Counted from the first letter of the stretch, positions 43,062-52,105 are shown. The stretch: DNA of 64,000 bases from Streptomyces sp. NBC_00457 (GCF_036014015.1 NZ_CP107905.1:9920001-9984000), one strand, 5' to 3'. The notes: generated from the sequence alone by a model not told the origin. Made by a program: numbers and translations.

Positions 43062-44669
43062 CGGCACCCGGAAGGTCCGCAGGAAGGTGTCCAGCGCCTG
43101 TCGGTTGGCGTCGTCGTCCCAGTCGGCGGCCGGGGTCGTCCAGCGCAGGGAGAAGCCCCGGTGCTCGCCGATGAGGAAACCGCGGCCGAAGGTGCGCACG
43201 TGCGTGCCATCGATGTCGATGAGCCACTCGATGTCGGCGGCCTCACGGCCCTGGTACGTCGTCGCGCGGATGTCGCCGATCCGCCGGTAGTCGTCGTCCT
43301 GCTTCAACGCGGGCTCCACGTCGTCCCGCCACACGGCGACCGGATCCGGGCCCACCGCCTCGCTGTAGGTGACGGCGAGCGTGCGCGGGTCGCCGTCCTT
43401 GCCGAGGACGACCCGGTACGCCAGATCGGCCTGGCGGGTGGTCTCCAGTGGCTTCCAGCCCTCGGGGAGGGCGAGCGAGAAGCCCTTGGGGGAGTGGTAG
43501 CGGCTGAAGCCGGGCGGCAGGGGCGTGCCCGTGGGGGAGGGGGACGCCGACGTCGGAGTGGGCGTGGGCGTGGGTGTCGGCGTCGGGGTGGGGGACGGTG
43601 TCACGGACGGCGAGGGGGCCTGTTGCCCCGGGGCGGTGGCCGAAGCCGGTGGCCGGGGTGCCGTACCGGCCTCGGACGTGCTGTCGTCGTCGGAGACCTG
43701 GCGGGACACGGCGAGGACGGCGACGGACACGGTGACGACCGCCAGCGCCGTCCCGGCGACCATGGTGCGCCGGCTCCACCCCTCACTCGCGTGCAGGGCC
43801 GCCGCGTACACCCCGCGCAGCCGGGGCCGCGACGCCGACCGTGCGACCGTCTCGGGGTCTTCGCTCAGGACACGGACCAGCGCCTCGCGGACCACCGGGC
43901 GGGTCAGCCGCTCCCGGCAGTTCTTGCGCAGCAGCCCCTGCACCAGCTGGGTGAGCGGTCCGGCGCGCAGCGGTGTGCGCAGCGGAAGCTTGTCGACCCC
44001 CTTCAACGTCGTTTCGGGCCGGTCCCGTTCACGGAAGGGCGGGCGGCCCTCCAGCATCGTGTAGAGGAGCGCGCCCAGGGCCCACAGGTCGGCGGCCGGG
44101 CCGATGCGCTCGTCACGGGCCTGTTCCGGGGAGGCGTACGACGGTGCCGTCACGCGCGGTACGAGGGTCGCGCCGGCCAGGCCGAAGCCGGTGACCACGA
44201 CGGGCCCCCGCTCCCGCACGAACACCTGACCCGGACTCAGCTCGCCGTGCGTGATGCCCTCGCCGTGCGCCGCCTCCAGCACGTCGAGCAGCTCAAGGCC
44301 GATCCGCGCCGCCCGTACATAGTTGAGCGTGCCCTCCTGCGCGAGGAGTTCCCCCAGCGGGATGCCGTCGATCCACTCGGTGACGGTCCACAGGGTGCCG
44401 TTCTCCTCGATCGCGTCGACGACCGTGGCCACCTTGCCCGGACGCAGCATCCCCATGGTCTCGGACATGCGGATCACCCGGGCGGTGGCCCGCCGCACGG
44501 TCTCCCCGTCGGAGTCGGCCGGGAGCACCGTCTGCGTGAGCAGACAGGGCCGTGAGGCCTCGACATCCTCGCCGTACCAGCAGATGCGGTTCGTCTCGCG
44601 ATGGAGGACTTCCAGGAGGCGGTACCTTCCGGCGACCAACTCGTGTGTGGAGACGTGCGCCTTGACCAT
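43053..44669 (-). CDS. Membrane-anchored Ser/Thr pseudokinase
   Basis: A 538-residue protein with an N-terminal kinase fold (about 10-270), one membrane span (about 302-324, MVAGTALAVVTVSVAVLAVS) and a Pro/Thr-repeat linker (about 355-385). The extracytoplasmic domain of about 145 residues begins FSRYHSPKGFSLALPEGWKPL. Catalytic residues are lost: HRD reads HGE (141-143), the metal Asn is Gln148, DFG reads GFG (161-163), and the glycine loop and VAIK Lys are not recognisable. It should therefore not phosphorylate; it may bind ligands and regulate partners. ATG 44669 is preferred for GAGGG spacing; ATG 44675 is possible. Confidence 0.88.
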   Translation of the reverse strand: MVKAHVSTHELVAGRYRLLEVLHRETNRICWYGEDVEASRPCLLTQTVLPADSDGETVRRATARVIRMSETMGMLRPGKVATVVDAIEENGTLWTVTEWIDGIPLGELLAQEGTLNYVRAARIGLELLDVLEAAHGEGITHGELSPGQVFVRERGPVVVTGFGLAGATLVPRVTAPSYASPEQARDERIGPAADLWALGALLYTMLEGRPPFRERDRPETTLKGVDKLPLRTPLRAGPLTQLVQGLLRKNCRERLTRPVVREALVRVLSEDPETVARSASRPRLRGVYAAALHASEGWSRRTMVAGTALAVVTVSVAVLAVSRQVSDDDSTSEAGTAPRPPASATAPGQQAPSPSVTPSPTPTPTPTPTPTPTSASPSPTGTPLPPGFSRYHSPKGFSLALPEGWKPLETTRQADLAYRVVLGKDGDPRTLAVTYSEAVGPDPVAVWRDDVEPALKQDDDYRRIGDIRATTYQGREAADIEWLIDIDGTHVRTFGRGFLIGEHRGFSLRWTTPAADWDDDANRQALDTFLRTFRVPSE

Positions 44670-44832
44670 GGTCATCCCTCGCTGAACCCCTGGCTCTCAC
44701 CCTTCTCAGAGAGGTACGACAGGTGCATTGGTGTGCGTTCAACGAATCCGCAACTCTGGTCACCTTCTTTCGTCTTGCGCCCGAGGTGTGCGGAACATGC
44801 CGTATTCCATGGGGAATTCGACCGGGATGCGC

Positions 44833-45801
44833 TCAGCGCAGACCGAAGCGCTCCGTCCACCGCATCACGTCCCCGGTCGTCGCGTTGCCGCCGCACACCA
44901 CCAGACCGAGCCGTGCCCCCTCGCCCACCCGCCCCAGGACCCGGCGGGCCGCGGGCAGCAGACATCCGGCGGCCGGCTCGGTCCAGAGCTTGGCGTGGTC
45001 GGCGAGGTCGAGTACGCCCCGCACGGCCTCCCGGTCCGGAACCACGAGCACCTCGGTGACCAGGGCGGACACATGGTTGTACGTCAGCTGCGACACGGAC
45101 GGGGCGCTGAGCGTGGACACGATCGACGAGAGCGCCACCGGTACCGGTCCGCCCGCCGCCAGCGCCTCGGACATCGCCTGCGCGCCCTCGGTCTCCACTC
45201 CCCACACCCGCACGCCGGGCCGGCGGGCACGCAGCGCCGCCGCCACACCGGCGATCAGCCCACCGCCCCCGACGCTCACCAGGACATCGGTCAGTTCTCC
45301 GGCGTCGTCCGCGAGCTCCAGCCCGACGGTGCCCTGTCCGGCGATCACCACCGGGTCGTCGAACGGGTGGACCAGGGTCAACCCCTCGTCCCTGAGCCGC
45401 GTCACCAGCGAGAACGCGCCGTCCATGTCATCGGTCAGCCGCACCGAGGCGCCCGCGTCCCGGGCGGTCTCGACGGCATGGGCCGGCGCCGAGCGCGGCA
45501 TCACGACCGTGGCCTTCACATCGAGGGCGGCGGCCATGACCGCGAGCGCGATGCCGTGGTTGCCGCCGCTGACCGCCACGACCCCGGCGGCCCGCTCGGC
45601 CTCGCTCAGCGAGAGCAGCTTCGCCGTCGCGCCCCGGGCCTTGAACGACCCGGTGCGCTGCAGGACTTCGAGCTTCGCGGTGACCGGGGCGCCGAGCAGC
45701 GCGGACAGGCCCGGGCTGGGCACGGTGGGGGTGCGGACGACGTGTCCGGCGATCCGTGCGGCGGCGGCCTCGATGGCCTCGATGTCCGTGATCCCGATCA
45801 T
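44833..45801 (-). CDS. Threonine/serine dehydratase-like PLP enzyme
   Basis: A 322-residue fold type II PLP enzyme. The Schiff-base Lys54 is in QRTGSFKARGA. SGGNHGIALA binds the substrate carboxylate and VGGGGLIAG binds the PLP phosphate. It lacks the C-terminal ACT-like domain of biosynthetic threonine deaminase, so it resembles the catabolic or racemase-like members. A 2-oxobutyrate-forming, pyruvate-forming or serine racemase role is possible. ATG 45801 is chosen because AAAGG lies at good distance; the ATG two codons upstream is too close to it. Confidence 0.88.
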   Translation of the reverse strand: MIGITDIEAIEAAAARIAGHVVRTPTVPSPGLSALLGAPVTAKLEVLQRTGSFKARGATAKLLSLSEAERAAGVVAVSGGNHGIALAVMAAALDVKATVVMPRSAPAHAVETARDAGASVRLTDDMDGAFSLVTRLRDEGLTLVHPFDDPVVIAGQGTVGLELADDAGELTDVLVSVGGGGLIAGVAAALRARRPGVRVWGVETEGAQAMSEALAAGGPVPVALSSIVSTLSAPSVSQLTYNHVSALVTEVLVVPDREAVRGVLDLADHAKLWTEPAAGCLLPAARRVLGRVGEGARLGLVVCGGNATTGDVMRWTERFGLR

Positions 45802-45992
45802 GACCATCACCTTTCGGCGCGGGTGACTGAGTCCGCGTCCGCATCGAACCCTCACCCGAGACGTGGCGCAGGTCAACTCGGTATCAAAGGCCGCGCCGCA
45901 CCAGGAAGCCGATCAGTGACCGCACCTCGTCGACGGCGCTCTCCCGACGGCGTACGCCGAGGACGGTGACTCCACCACCAAGCCGCGCGCCG

Positions 45993-46370
45993 TCACCGTA
46001 CGCCCTCCGCGCCCCCGAACTCCCGCTGCGCCCGAGCCACCATCTCCCGCGCGCGCCACAGTCCTGTCCGCTCCGACGCCCGGGCCAGTTCGGCGAGTTC
46101 GGCCGCGAGCTCCAGAAGCCGCCGGGCCAGGGTGAACGCGCCGCGCTGCCGGGCCAGGGTGCCGCCGCTCCACAGCGCCCAGGCCATCGCTGCGGGATCC
46201 CCGGCCTCCCGGGCCGCGCGATAACTCGCCTTCCACGCCCGGTCCGCGTCGCCCTCCCGGCCCAGCCGGCGCTGCGCCTCGGCGACCGCGAGTCCCGAGC
46301 GCGCCGCCTCATCGGGCCGCCCAGCCCGCTCGGCGGCAGTGAGGGAACCCTGGCCCAGGGGCCAGGGCAT
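45993..46370 (-). CDS. Short TPR-like helical protein, possible remnant
   Basis: A 125-residue Ala-rich helical protein. Two repeats of about 40 residues resemble TPR units (AARSGLAVAEAQRRLGREGDADRAWKASYRAAREAG and AMAWALWSGGTLARQRGAFTLARRLLELAAELAELA). It starts 20 bp after the AIM24 gene stop with only a weak AGG close to the ATG, so it may be the truncated end of a longer TPR protein. It is on the same strand as the AIM24 and TerD-CAP genes. No function can be assigned. Confidence 0.45.
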   Translation of the reverse strand: MPWPLGQGSLTAAERAGRPDEAARSGLAVAEAQRRLGREGDADRAWKASYRAAREAGDPAAMAWALWSGGTLARQRGAFTLARRLLELAAELAELARASERTGLWRAREMVARAQREFGGAEGVR

Positions 46371-46390
46371 CGCCTGAGTTTTCGCTTGTC

Positions 46391-47068
46391 TCAGTGCTGC
46401 TGCGCCTTCTGCGGTGTCAGCTCGCTCGGTCGCACGACGACATGGCCCTGGCCCTGCAGCATCAGCTGCACCGCTTCCCCGGAACCGCCGCGCAGCATCG
46501 ACCCGATGGACTGCGAACGGTGCAGCGAGGTCTGCAGGCCAGCGGTCCAGCCGACGATCGCGTCCGTGTCGACGTACACCGGATACTGCGGCGAGACCGG
46601 GATGACCAGCGGGTTTCCGTCGCACACCAGGCCCAGCCTGCCCTGCCCGGAGAAGACGCTGTTGAACAGGCCGCCGCCCGTCATGCCCGCGCCCTTCACG
46701 GTCGCGATCCGATACGACAGTGACGCGTCGAAGCACAGCACGTTGCGGCCGTTGACGGTGAACTCGTCACCAGGGTTCACATCGACGACGAAGCAGTTCT
46801 GCGCCTCGTGTGCGAACCAGGCCTCGCCCTGTCCGCGCACCGCCATCAGCGGAAGCCCCTCGCCCGTCACCGCGCGCTTGAGCATCCCGCCCATGCCCTG
46901 GCCCTTGCGCTCGAACTGGAGGTTGCCCCGATAGGCGATCATCGCGCCCTGACGCGCCATCATCTCGCCGTTCACCGCGTACTTGATGCACTTGGCGTTC
47001 TCGATCGTCATGCCCGGCGCTGCGGCGGGCTGGACCATGTGCTCGCTGGAAAACAGATCACCCTTCAT
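46391..47068 (-). CDS. AIM24-family protein
   Basis: A 225-residue protein of the AIM24/TRAP-like beta-helix family. It has KYAVNGEMMARQGAMIAYRGNLQFERKGQGMGGMLKRAVTGEG, GQGEAWFAHEAQNCFVVDVNPGDEFTVNG and VLCFDASLSYRIATVKGAG. The family forms multimers and is found in bacteria beside TerD-type stress proteins; its activity is unknown. ATG 47068 has GGAAAGGA about 6 bases upstream. It lies 69 bp downstream of the TerD-CAP fusion gene on the same strand, so they are probably cotranscribed. Confidence 0.88.
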   Translation of the reverse strand: MKGDLFSSEHMVQPAAAPGMTIENAKCIKYAVNGEMMARQGAMIAYRGNLQFERKGQGMGGMLKRAVTGEGLPLMAVRGQGEAWFAHEAQNCFVVDVNPGDEFTVNGRNVLCFDASLSYRIATVKGAGMTGGGLFNSVFSGQGRLGLVCDGNPLVIPVSPQYPVYVDTDAIVGWTAGLQTSLHRSQSIGSMLRGGSGEAVQLMLQGQGHVVVRPSELTPQKAQQH

Positions 47069-47137
47069 ATCGGCATCCTTTCCCGGAGCCGGTCCTTCCG
47101 CCAAGATCGCGGGGCATGGCTCTTCCACGGGTTTACG

Positions 47138-48643
47138 TCAGGCGCCGAAAAGCTGCGTCCAGTACGTGCCCGCCGCGCCGCCGCCCGCGAAGCCGACGCC
47201 GATGTGGGTGAACGTGGGCTTGAGGATGTTGGCCCGATGTCCCGGACTGTTCATCCAGCCCTCCACCACCTCGGCCGGGGAGCGCTGGCCGCAGGCTATG
47301 TTCTCGCCGATCGAGCGCCGGGCGGAGCCCGCGGCGGCGGCCCGGTCCCAGGGCTGGCTGCCGTCGGGCGAGGTGTGCGAGTAGAACGCCCGGGCGATCA
47401 TGTCCGCGCTGTGCGCCTGCGCCGCGGTCGTGAGCACCGGGTCCACGGCCAGCGGCGGCAGACCTGCCCCGGCACGCTCCCGGTTGGTGAGCTCGACGAC
47501 GTCTGCCGCCGTCCGTGCCAGCTCCTGCGGTGTCAGCGGCCTGGCCCACAGCGCGGTCCAGTACGTGTCGCCGGAGCGGCCCCCGGTGACGTACGCCAGG
47601 CCCGCGTGGGTGAACGCCGGGTCGTGCAGCGTGCGGCTGGGCTCCCGCGAACCCAGGCAGTAGTCCACGAACTCGGCGGGCGTGCGCGGCCCGGAGACCA
47701 GGTGCTCGCCGACCGTGACATACGTGAATCCGGTCGCGGTGACGCGCTGGTAGACGGAGACACCGTCCCGGCCTTCGACACCGAGCTGCCCTGCCGCGGC
47801 CATGGCGGAGGCGTGCGCTCGCGCGGCGGACGTCAGGCGCGCGTCGAGAGAAACGGGCGGCGAACCGGCCCTGGCGCGTGCGGAGTTGACGAGGGGGAGG
47901 AAGCCGTCGGGGTTGGGGTCGGGGTCGGGGGCCGGGTGAGAGGGGCGGGGTGGCGTGGCGGAGGGGGTGAGGGGTGCGGCAGTGGGGCGGTGTGGTGCAG
48001 GGAAAGGAGTAGGCGGCGCGGTAGCGGGCCGATGTGGTGCGGTGGCGGGACGGTGCGGCGCGGCAGCGCGTTGGTGTGGCGCGGTGGCGGGACGCTGCGG
48101 CGCGGGAAACGGCGACGTGGGCGCCGTGCCGGAGCGGGCCGGCGGTGCCGCAGTGGGCGCGCTGTCCTCGGTGACGTCGACCCCGAAGTCCCGGGCGAGT
48201 CCGGCCAGTCCGTCCGCGTACCCCTGCCCGAGCGCACGCAGCTTCCACCCGCTGCCGCGCCGGTAGATCTCCGCGAGCAGCAGCACCGTCTCCTGACCTG
48301 GCCGCGGCGGGGCGAACCGGGCGATCAGCCGGCCGCCCTGACCGGTGACCAGGAGGGTGGGGGCGGGCAGGCGGCCCAGGGGAGTGCCGGGCTCGGCGGG
48401 GCTGACGACCACGGTGACTTTCGTGGCGCCGGTGCGCAGGCCGGGCGGGTCGACGGTGAGCGTGTGGCCGTGCAGCCGGGCGCCCGGCGCGGACGGCTGG
48501 TTGTAGAACACGAAATCGGCGTCGCCCCGGACTTTCCCGCTGTCGTCGGTGACGAGCGCGGACACGTCGAAGGGGCCGGGCACCTGGACGCTCACGGCGC
48601 CGCCCGGGAGGGGCAGATTGCCTCCGGGGACCAACTCGCTCAT
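47138..48643 (-). CDS. TerD-CAP-CAP fusion protein
   Basis: A 501-residue protein with three domains. Residues 1-165 resemble a TerD tellurite/stress domain (MSELVPGGNLPLPGGAVSVQVPGPFDVSALVTDDSGKVRGDADFVFYNQP..., then ETVLLLAEIYRRGSGWKLRALGQGY). A Pro/His/Ala low-complexity linker covers about 170-255. Two CAP (SCP-like) domains follow at about 260-370 and 380-500, each with the typical VGEHLVSGPRTPAEFVDYCLGS or IGENIACGQRSPAEVVEGWMNSPGHRANI core. CAP domains are usually secreted, yet no signal peptide is present here. ATG 48643 opens the TerD domain; the upstream frame is not conserved. Confidence 0.85.
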   Translation of the reverse strand: MSELVPGGNLPLPGGAVSVQVPGPFDVSALVTDDSGKVRGDADFVFYNQPSAPGARLHGHTLTVDPPGLRTGATKVTVVVSPAEPGTPLGRLPAPTLLVTGQGGRLIARFAPPRPGQETVLLLAEIYRRGSGWKLRALGQGYADGLAGLARDFGVDVTEDSAPTAAPPARSGTAPTSPFPAPQRPATAPHQRAAAPHRPATAPHRPATAPPTPFPAPHRPTAAPLTPSATPPRPSHPAPDPDPNPDGFLPLVNSARARAGSPPVSLDARLTSAARAHASAMAAAGQLGVEGRDGVSVYQRVTATGFTYVTVGEHLVSGPRTPAEFVDYCLGSREPSRTLHDPAFTHAGLAYVTGGRSGDTYWTALWARPLTPQELARTAADVVELTNRERAGAGLPPLAVDPVLTTAAQAHSADMIARAFYSHTSPDGSQPWDRAAAAGSARRSIGENIACGQRSPAEVVEGWMNSPGHRANILKPTFTHIGVGFAGGGAAGTYWTQLFGA

Positions 48644-49031
48644 GACGCCGCCCTGATGGTCGTGGATCCGGCCCCGGTAGGGGTTGTCCGGAGAACGTCC
48701 ACCAGGTCGCGCGGGTTCCCCCTCGGAGGTGAACGGCAGGGCGAAGTGAGCATCGGGCTGTTCCAAGGCCCCGCTCGCGGTCGATGCGACATCGGTCACA
48801 TCGAGACCGGGCAACCTCCGTGCGTCCCATCACCTCTCCACTGGCGACGCACCCGGATGCGAACCGTATCGCCATGAAACGTATGTAACCGACGATTCGT
48901 GCTTTACATGGACATGACTCATCCGGAAGGGTTGCGCACCGGGGGCCCGACCAGCCCCCATGGCGTCTCAACCGCGCCATGCCTCAGGGCGGTTGGTGAC
49001 CCCGGCCGCCTTCGCACGAAGGAACCCTCAA
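48644..49031. other. 388-bp divergent intergenic region
   Basis: Separates the leftward TerD-CAP gene from the rightward metalloprotease gene. A less GC-rich stretch (about 48861-48915) contains ATGTAA (48883-48888) and TTACAT (48904-48909) as an inverted pair, which may mark an operator or overlapping promoters. No gene or repeat copy was seen. Confidence 0.45.
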
Positions 49032-50825
49032 GTGCGCAGAGCTCACATACGCAGCCTGGCGGTCGCCGTCGCCGTGACGACCGCCGCGACGGGGCTCACC
49101 GGAACGGCCTTCGCGGGCCCGGCCACGGAGACCGAGCCCACCTCCGCTTCTGCCGCCTCCGCCTCCTCCATAGTCGACGCGGCCCGCGCCGCCGCCTTCG
49201 CCCACGCGGCGGCCACCGGCGTCGCACCGGGTGATGAACTGCGCGCTCAGGACGTGCTGATCGACCCGGAGGGCGCCCGGCACGTGCGGTTCGTGCGGGC
49301 GCACCGCGGGATGCCGGTCCTCGGCGGCGACCTCGTCGTCCACCTCACCGAGCGCCTGAAGTACGCCGGTGTCACCCGGGCCGCGGACCACAGCGTCGCT
49401 CCCGCCGCCACCGAGGCCCGAGTGACCGACCGTCAGGCGGAGAAGAAGGCCGCCGATGTCGCCCAGGGGTCGGTGAAGAGCGTCGAACTCGTCGTCGACG
49501 CCCGCCGTGGCGCGTCGGCCCTCGCCTACGAGGTGCACGTCAGCGGCAGCGACACCGCGGACGGCGGCGGCTCCCGCACCGTCGTCATCGACGCCCGCAC
49601 CGGCAAGGTCCGCAGCAACACGCCCGACAGTGAAGAGTTCCTGTCGCCGGACCTGGTGGACACCCTGCGGGACCGAGGCGAGACGCTCGACCCCGCCACC
49701 GGCACCGCCCCGGAGCCGAGCGCCCTCGCCGCGACCCCCGCGCCGGGCGCCGCCCGCTACCCGGCACCGGCGACCGGCACCGGCACGTCCCTCTTCGCCG
49801 GCAAGGTCGCGCTGACCACCACCCGGACCGGCCGCACCAGCTACGTCCTCAAGGACCCCAGCCGCTGGGGCACCGAGACGCGGGACGCCAAGGGCGCGGT
49901 GCCGACGAGTTTCGCCCGCGGCAAGACGTTCACCAGCTCCACCAACAAGTGGGGCAACGGCACCGTCGCGAACCGCGCCAGCGCCGCCGTCGACGCCCAG
50001 TACGGCATCACCAAGACCCTGGACTTCTACAAGAAGACCTTCGGCCGCAAGGGCATCAAGAACGACGGCAAGGGTGCCCGCGCCCTGGTCCACTTCGGCA
50101 ACAAGGTCGCCAACGCGTTCTGGGACCCCACCTGCGGCTGCATGCTGTACGGCGACGGCGACGGCGAGATGTTCAAGAAGCCGCTCGTCGTCCTCGACGT
50201 CACCGGCCATGAACTCACCCACGGCGTCGTCGACGCCACGGCCCGCCTGGAGCCCACCCGCGTGGACGCCCAGGGCAATCAGTACGGCGAAGCGGGCTCC
50301 CTGAACGAGTCCCTCGCCGACATCTTCGGCTCCGCCGTGGAGTTCAGCGCCAACAACCCCAAGAACCCGCCCAATTATCTCGTCGGCGAGAAGCTCGGCC
50401 TGGACCAGAAGTTCCTGCGCCGCCTCGACCGCCCCTCCCTCGACGTGCTTGAGGGCGCGATCGACTACTGGTCACCGGCCGTCTACGACGCTGAGGTGCA
50501 CGCCGGGTCCGGTGTGTCCTCGCACGCCTACTACCTCCTCGCCGAGGGCAGCGGCCGCAAGCGGATCGGCACCGTCACCTACGACTCGCCGACCTATGAC
50601 GGCCTGCCGGTGAAGGGCATCGGCCGCGCCAAGGCCACGGCGATCTTCTACCGCGCCCTGACCCGCTACATGGTCTCCACGACCGACTTCCACGGCGCGC
50701 GCACCGCGACCCTGAAGGCGGCCAAGGATCTCCACGGGCTGAACAGCACGGAGTACAAGACGGTGAACCGGGCCTGGGCCGCCGTCAACGTGACCAAGGC
50801 CAACACACCGGCCGACAGGCACTGA
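49032..50825 (+). CDS. Secreted M4-family neutral metalloprotease (thermolysin-like)
   Basis: A 597-residue pre-pro-enzyme. The signal peptide is RRAHIRSLAVAVAVTTAATGLTGTAFA (about 1-28). An FTP/PepSY-type propeptide covers about 45-215. The catalytic part carries HExxH (His393, Glu394, His397 in VTGHELTHGVVD) and the third zinc ligand Glu426 in NESLADIFGSAVEF. The catalytic His region is SGVSSHAYYLLAEGSG. It degrades extracellular protein and is made as a zymogen. GTG 49032 is chosen for AAGGA upstream and the clean signal peptide. A terminator follows at 50833-50865. Confidence 0.92.
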   Translation: MRRAHIRSLAVAVAVTTAATGLTGTAFAGPATETEPTSASAASASSIVDAARAAAFAHAAATGVAPGDELRAQDVLIDPEGARHVRFVRAHRGMPVLGGDLVVHLTERLKYAGVTRAADHSVAPAATEARVTDRQAEKKAADVAQGSVKSVELVVDARRGASALAYEVHVSGSDTADGGGSRTVVIDARTGKVRSNTPDSEEFLSPDLVDTLRDRGETLDPATGTAPEPSALAATPAPGAARYPAPATGTGTSLFAGKVALTTTRTGRTSYVLKDPSRWGTETRDAKGAVPTSFARGKTFTSSTNKWGNGTVANRASAAVDAQYGITKTLDFYKKTFGRKGIKNDGKGARALVHFGNKVANAFWDPTCGCMLYGDGDGEMFKKPLVVLDVTGHELTHGVVDATARLEPTRVDAQGNQYGEAGSLNESLADIFGSAVEFSANNPKNPPNYLVGEKLGLDQKFLRRLDRPSLDVLEGAIDYWSPAVYDAEVHAGSGVSSHAYYLLAEGSGRKRIGTVTYDSPTYDGLPVKGIGRAKATAIFYRALTRYMVSTTDFHGARTATLKAAKDLHGLNSTEYKTVNRAWAAVNVTKANTPADRH

Positions 50826-50832
50826 CACGACA

Positions 50833-50865
50833 CCGGCAGCCGCGCGACGCACGCCCGGCTGCCGG
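50833..50865 (+). terminator. Hairpin terminator after the metalloprotease gene
   Basis: CCGGCAGCCG (50833-50842) and CGGCTGCCGG (50856-50865) form a perfect 10-bp stem with a 13-base loop, starting 7 bp after the stop codon. It isolates the protease gene from the ROK promoter that follows. Confidence 0.75.
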
Positions 50866-50893
50866 GTCCCAGACCCCAATCCTGCTTCTTTTA

Positions 50894-50930
50894 TTGACGA
50901 CGGAAAAAAACAGTTCTAGGTTCCCGGCCA
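50894..50930 (+). promoter_or_regulatory. Consensus-like promoter giving a leaderless ROK transcript
   Basis: TTGACG (50894-50899) and TAGGTT (50917-50922) are separated by exactly 17 bases, with an unusual A-run in the spacer. Transcription would start at about 50929-50930, the A of the ROK ATG. No ribosome binding site precedes the ATG, which agrees with a leaderless mRNA. Confidence 0.65.
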
Positions 50931-52105
50931 TGCGCCCGATCGCTCGAGCCGAGACGTTCCCCGTCAACACCCCCGCCGCCTCCCAGGTCTTCACCACCGT
51001 CCTCTCCCAAGGGCCGCTCACCCGGCTGGAGTTGTCCCGGCGTGCAGGACTCTCCGCCGCTGCGGTGACCAAGGCGGTACGGCCGCTGATTGAGGCCGGT
51101 TACCTGGTGGAGGACGCGGACGCGGAGGCACGCCCCGCGCTCGGTCGGCCCGCCAACCCGGTACGGGTCGACGGCGGACGGGCACTGTTCATCGGGATCA
51201 AGCTGACCGGCGACGAGATCATCGGCGTACTCGCCGACCTGTGCTGCCGCATCCGTGTCGCCCGCCGTATGCCGCCGCCCGCCCGCGACCCCAAGGCGGT
51301 GCTGGCCTCCATCGCGGAGCTGGTGCAGCAACTCCTCGTCGAGGCGGACGAGTTCGGTACTCCGGTCCTCGGGCTCGGCATCGCCGTCTCCGGCGACGTC
51401 GACCGCGCCGAAGGCGTCGTCCGCTACTCGCCGTTCCTCGAGTGGCACGGCGTCCCGCTCGCCGAACTCGCCGCCATGACTACCGGACTGCCGGTCACCG
51501 TCGACAACGACGTGCGCGCCCTGACTGTCGCCGAGCAGTGGTTCGGCGCCGGCGCCGGGCTGTCAGACTTCGCCGTGGTGACCGTGGGCGCCGGCATCGG
51601 CTGCGGACTTGTGGTGCACGGCCGGGTGGTCGCTGGCGCGCACGGCGTGGCCGGTGAGATCGGCCATGTGACCGTCGACCCGGCCGGACCCCTCTGCCAC
51701 TGCGGCAACCGGGGCTGTGTGGAGGCGATCGCCGGGGACGCGGCGATCGTCCGGCAGATCCGCGAGAGCACGGGCATCGAGGTCGCCGACACCGCTCAGG
51801 CCGTGGCACTGGCCCACCAAGGAGTCGCCGGAGCACGCGAGGCGTACGCCCGCGCCGGTGCCGCGATCGGCCGGGGCATCGCCACCGTGGCCAACCTGCT
51901 CGGCCCCGAGCGCGTGATCATCTCCGGCGAGGGCCTGGCCGCCTACGACCTGTTCGCCGAGCAGATCCGTGACGCCTTCACCGCCGCCGCCTTCGGCTCC
52001 GCCGCCCAGTGCGACGTACAGACCCGCCCGCTGCCCTTCGAGGAATGGGCACGCGGGGCCGCCGCCACCGCGATCCAGTCCTTCATCAGGTCCGACACGA
52101 ACTGA
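50930..52105 (+). CDS. ROK-family transcriptional regulator
   Basis: A 391-residue ROK protein. An N-terminal winged helix (about residues 12-62; SQVFTTVLSQGPLTRLELSRRAGLSAAAVTKAVRPLIEAGYL) is followed by a sugar-kinase-like domain. The latter has LGIAVSGDVD, VDNDVRALTVAEQ and the zinc motif CHCGNRGCVEAIAG, and YSPFLEWHGVPL is typical of regulatory members. It precedes a secreted glycan-degrading operon by 41 bp and probably controls it in response to a released sugar. The ATG at 50930 is predicted to be leaderless from its own promoter. Confidence 0.9.
   Translation: MRPIARAETFPVNTPAASQVFTTVLSQGPLTRLELSRRAGLSAAAVTKAVRPLIEAGYLVEDADAEARPALGRPANPVRVDGGRALFIGIKLTGDEIIGVLADLCCRIRVARRMPPPARDPKAVLASIAELVQQLLVEADEFGTPVLGLGIAVSGDVDRAEGVVRYSPFLEWHGVPLAELAAMTTGLPVTVDNDVRALTVAEQWFGAGAGLSDFAVVTVGAGIGCGLVVHGRVVAGAHGVAGEIGHVTVDPAGPLCHCGNRGCVEAIAGDAAIVRQIRESTGIEVADTAQAVALAHQGVAGAREAYARAGAAIGRGIATVANLLGPERVIISGEGLAAYDLFAEQIRDAFTAAAFGSAAQCDVQTRPLPFEEWARGAAATAIQSFIRSDTN

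Noticed and set aside
47950..48110. Short repeated GCGGTGGCGGGAC-like units that might be a regulatory repeat
   Set aside because: They encode the Pro/His/Ala linker between the TerD and CAP domains and are explained as low-complexity coding sequence.
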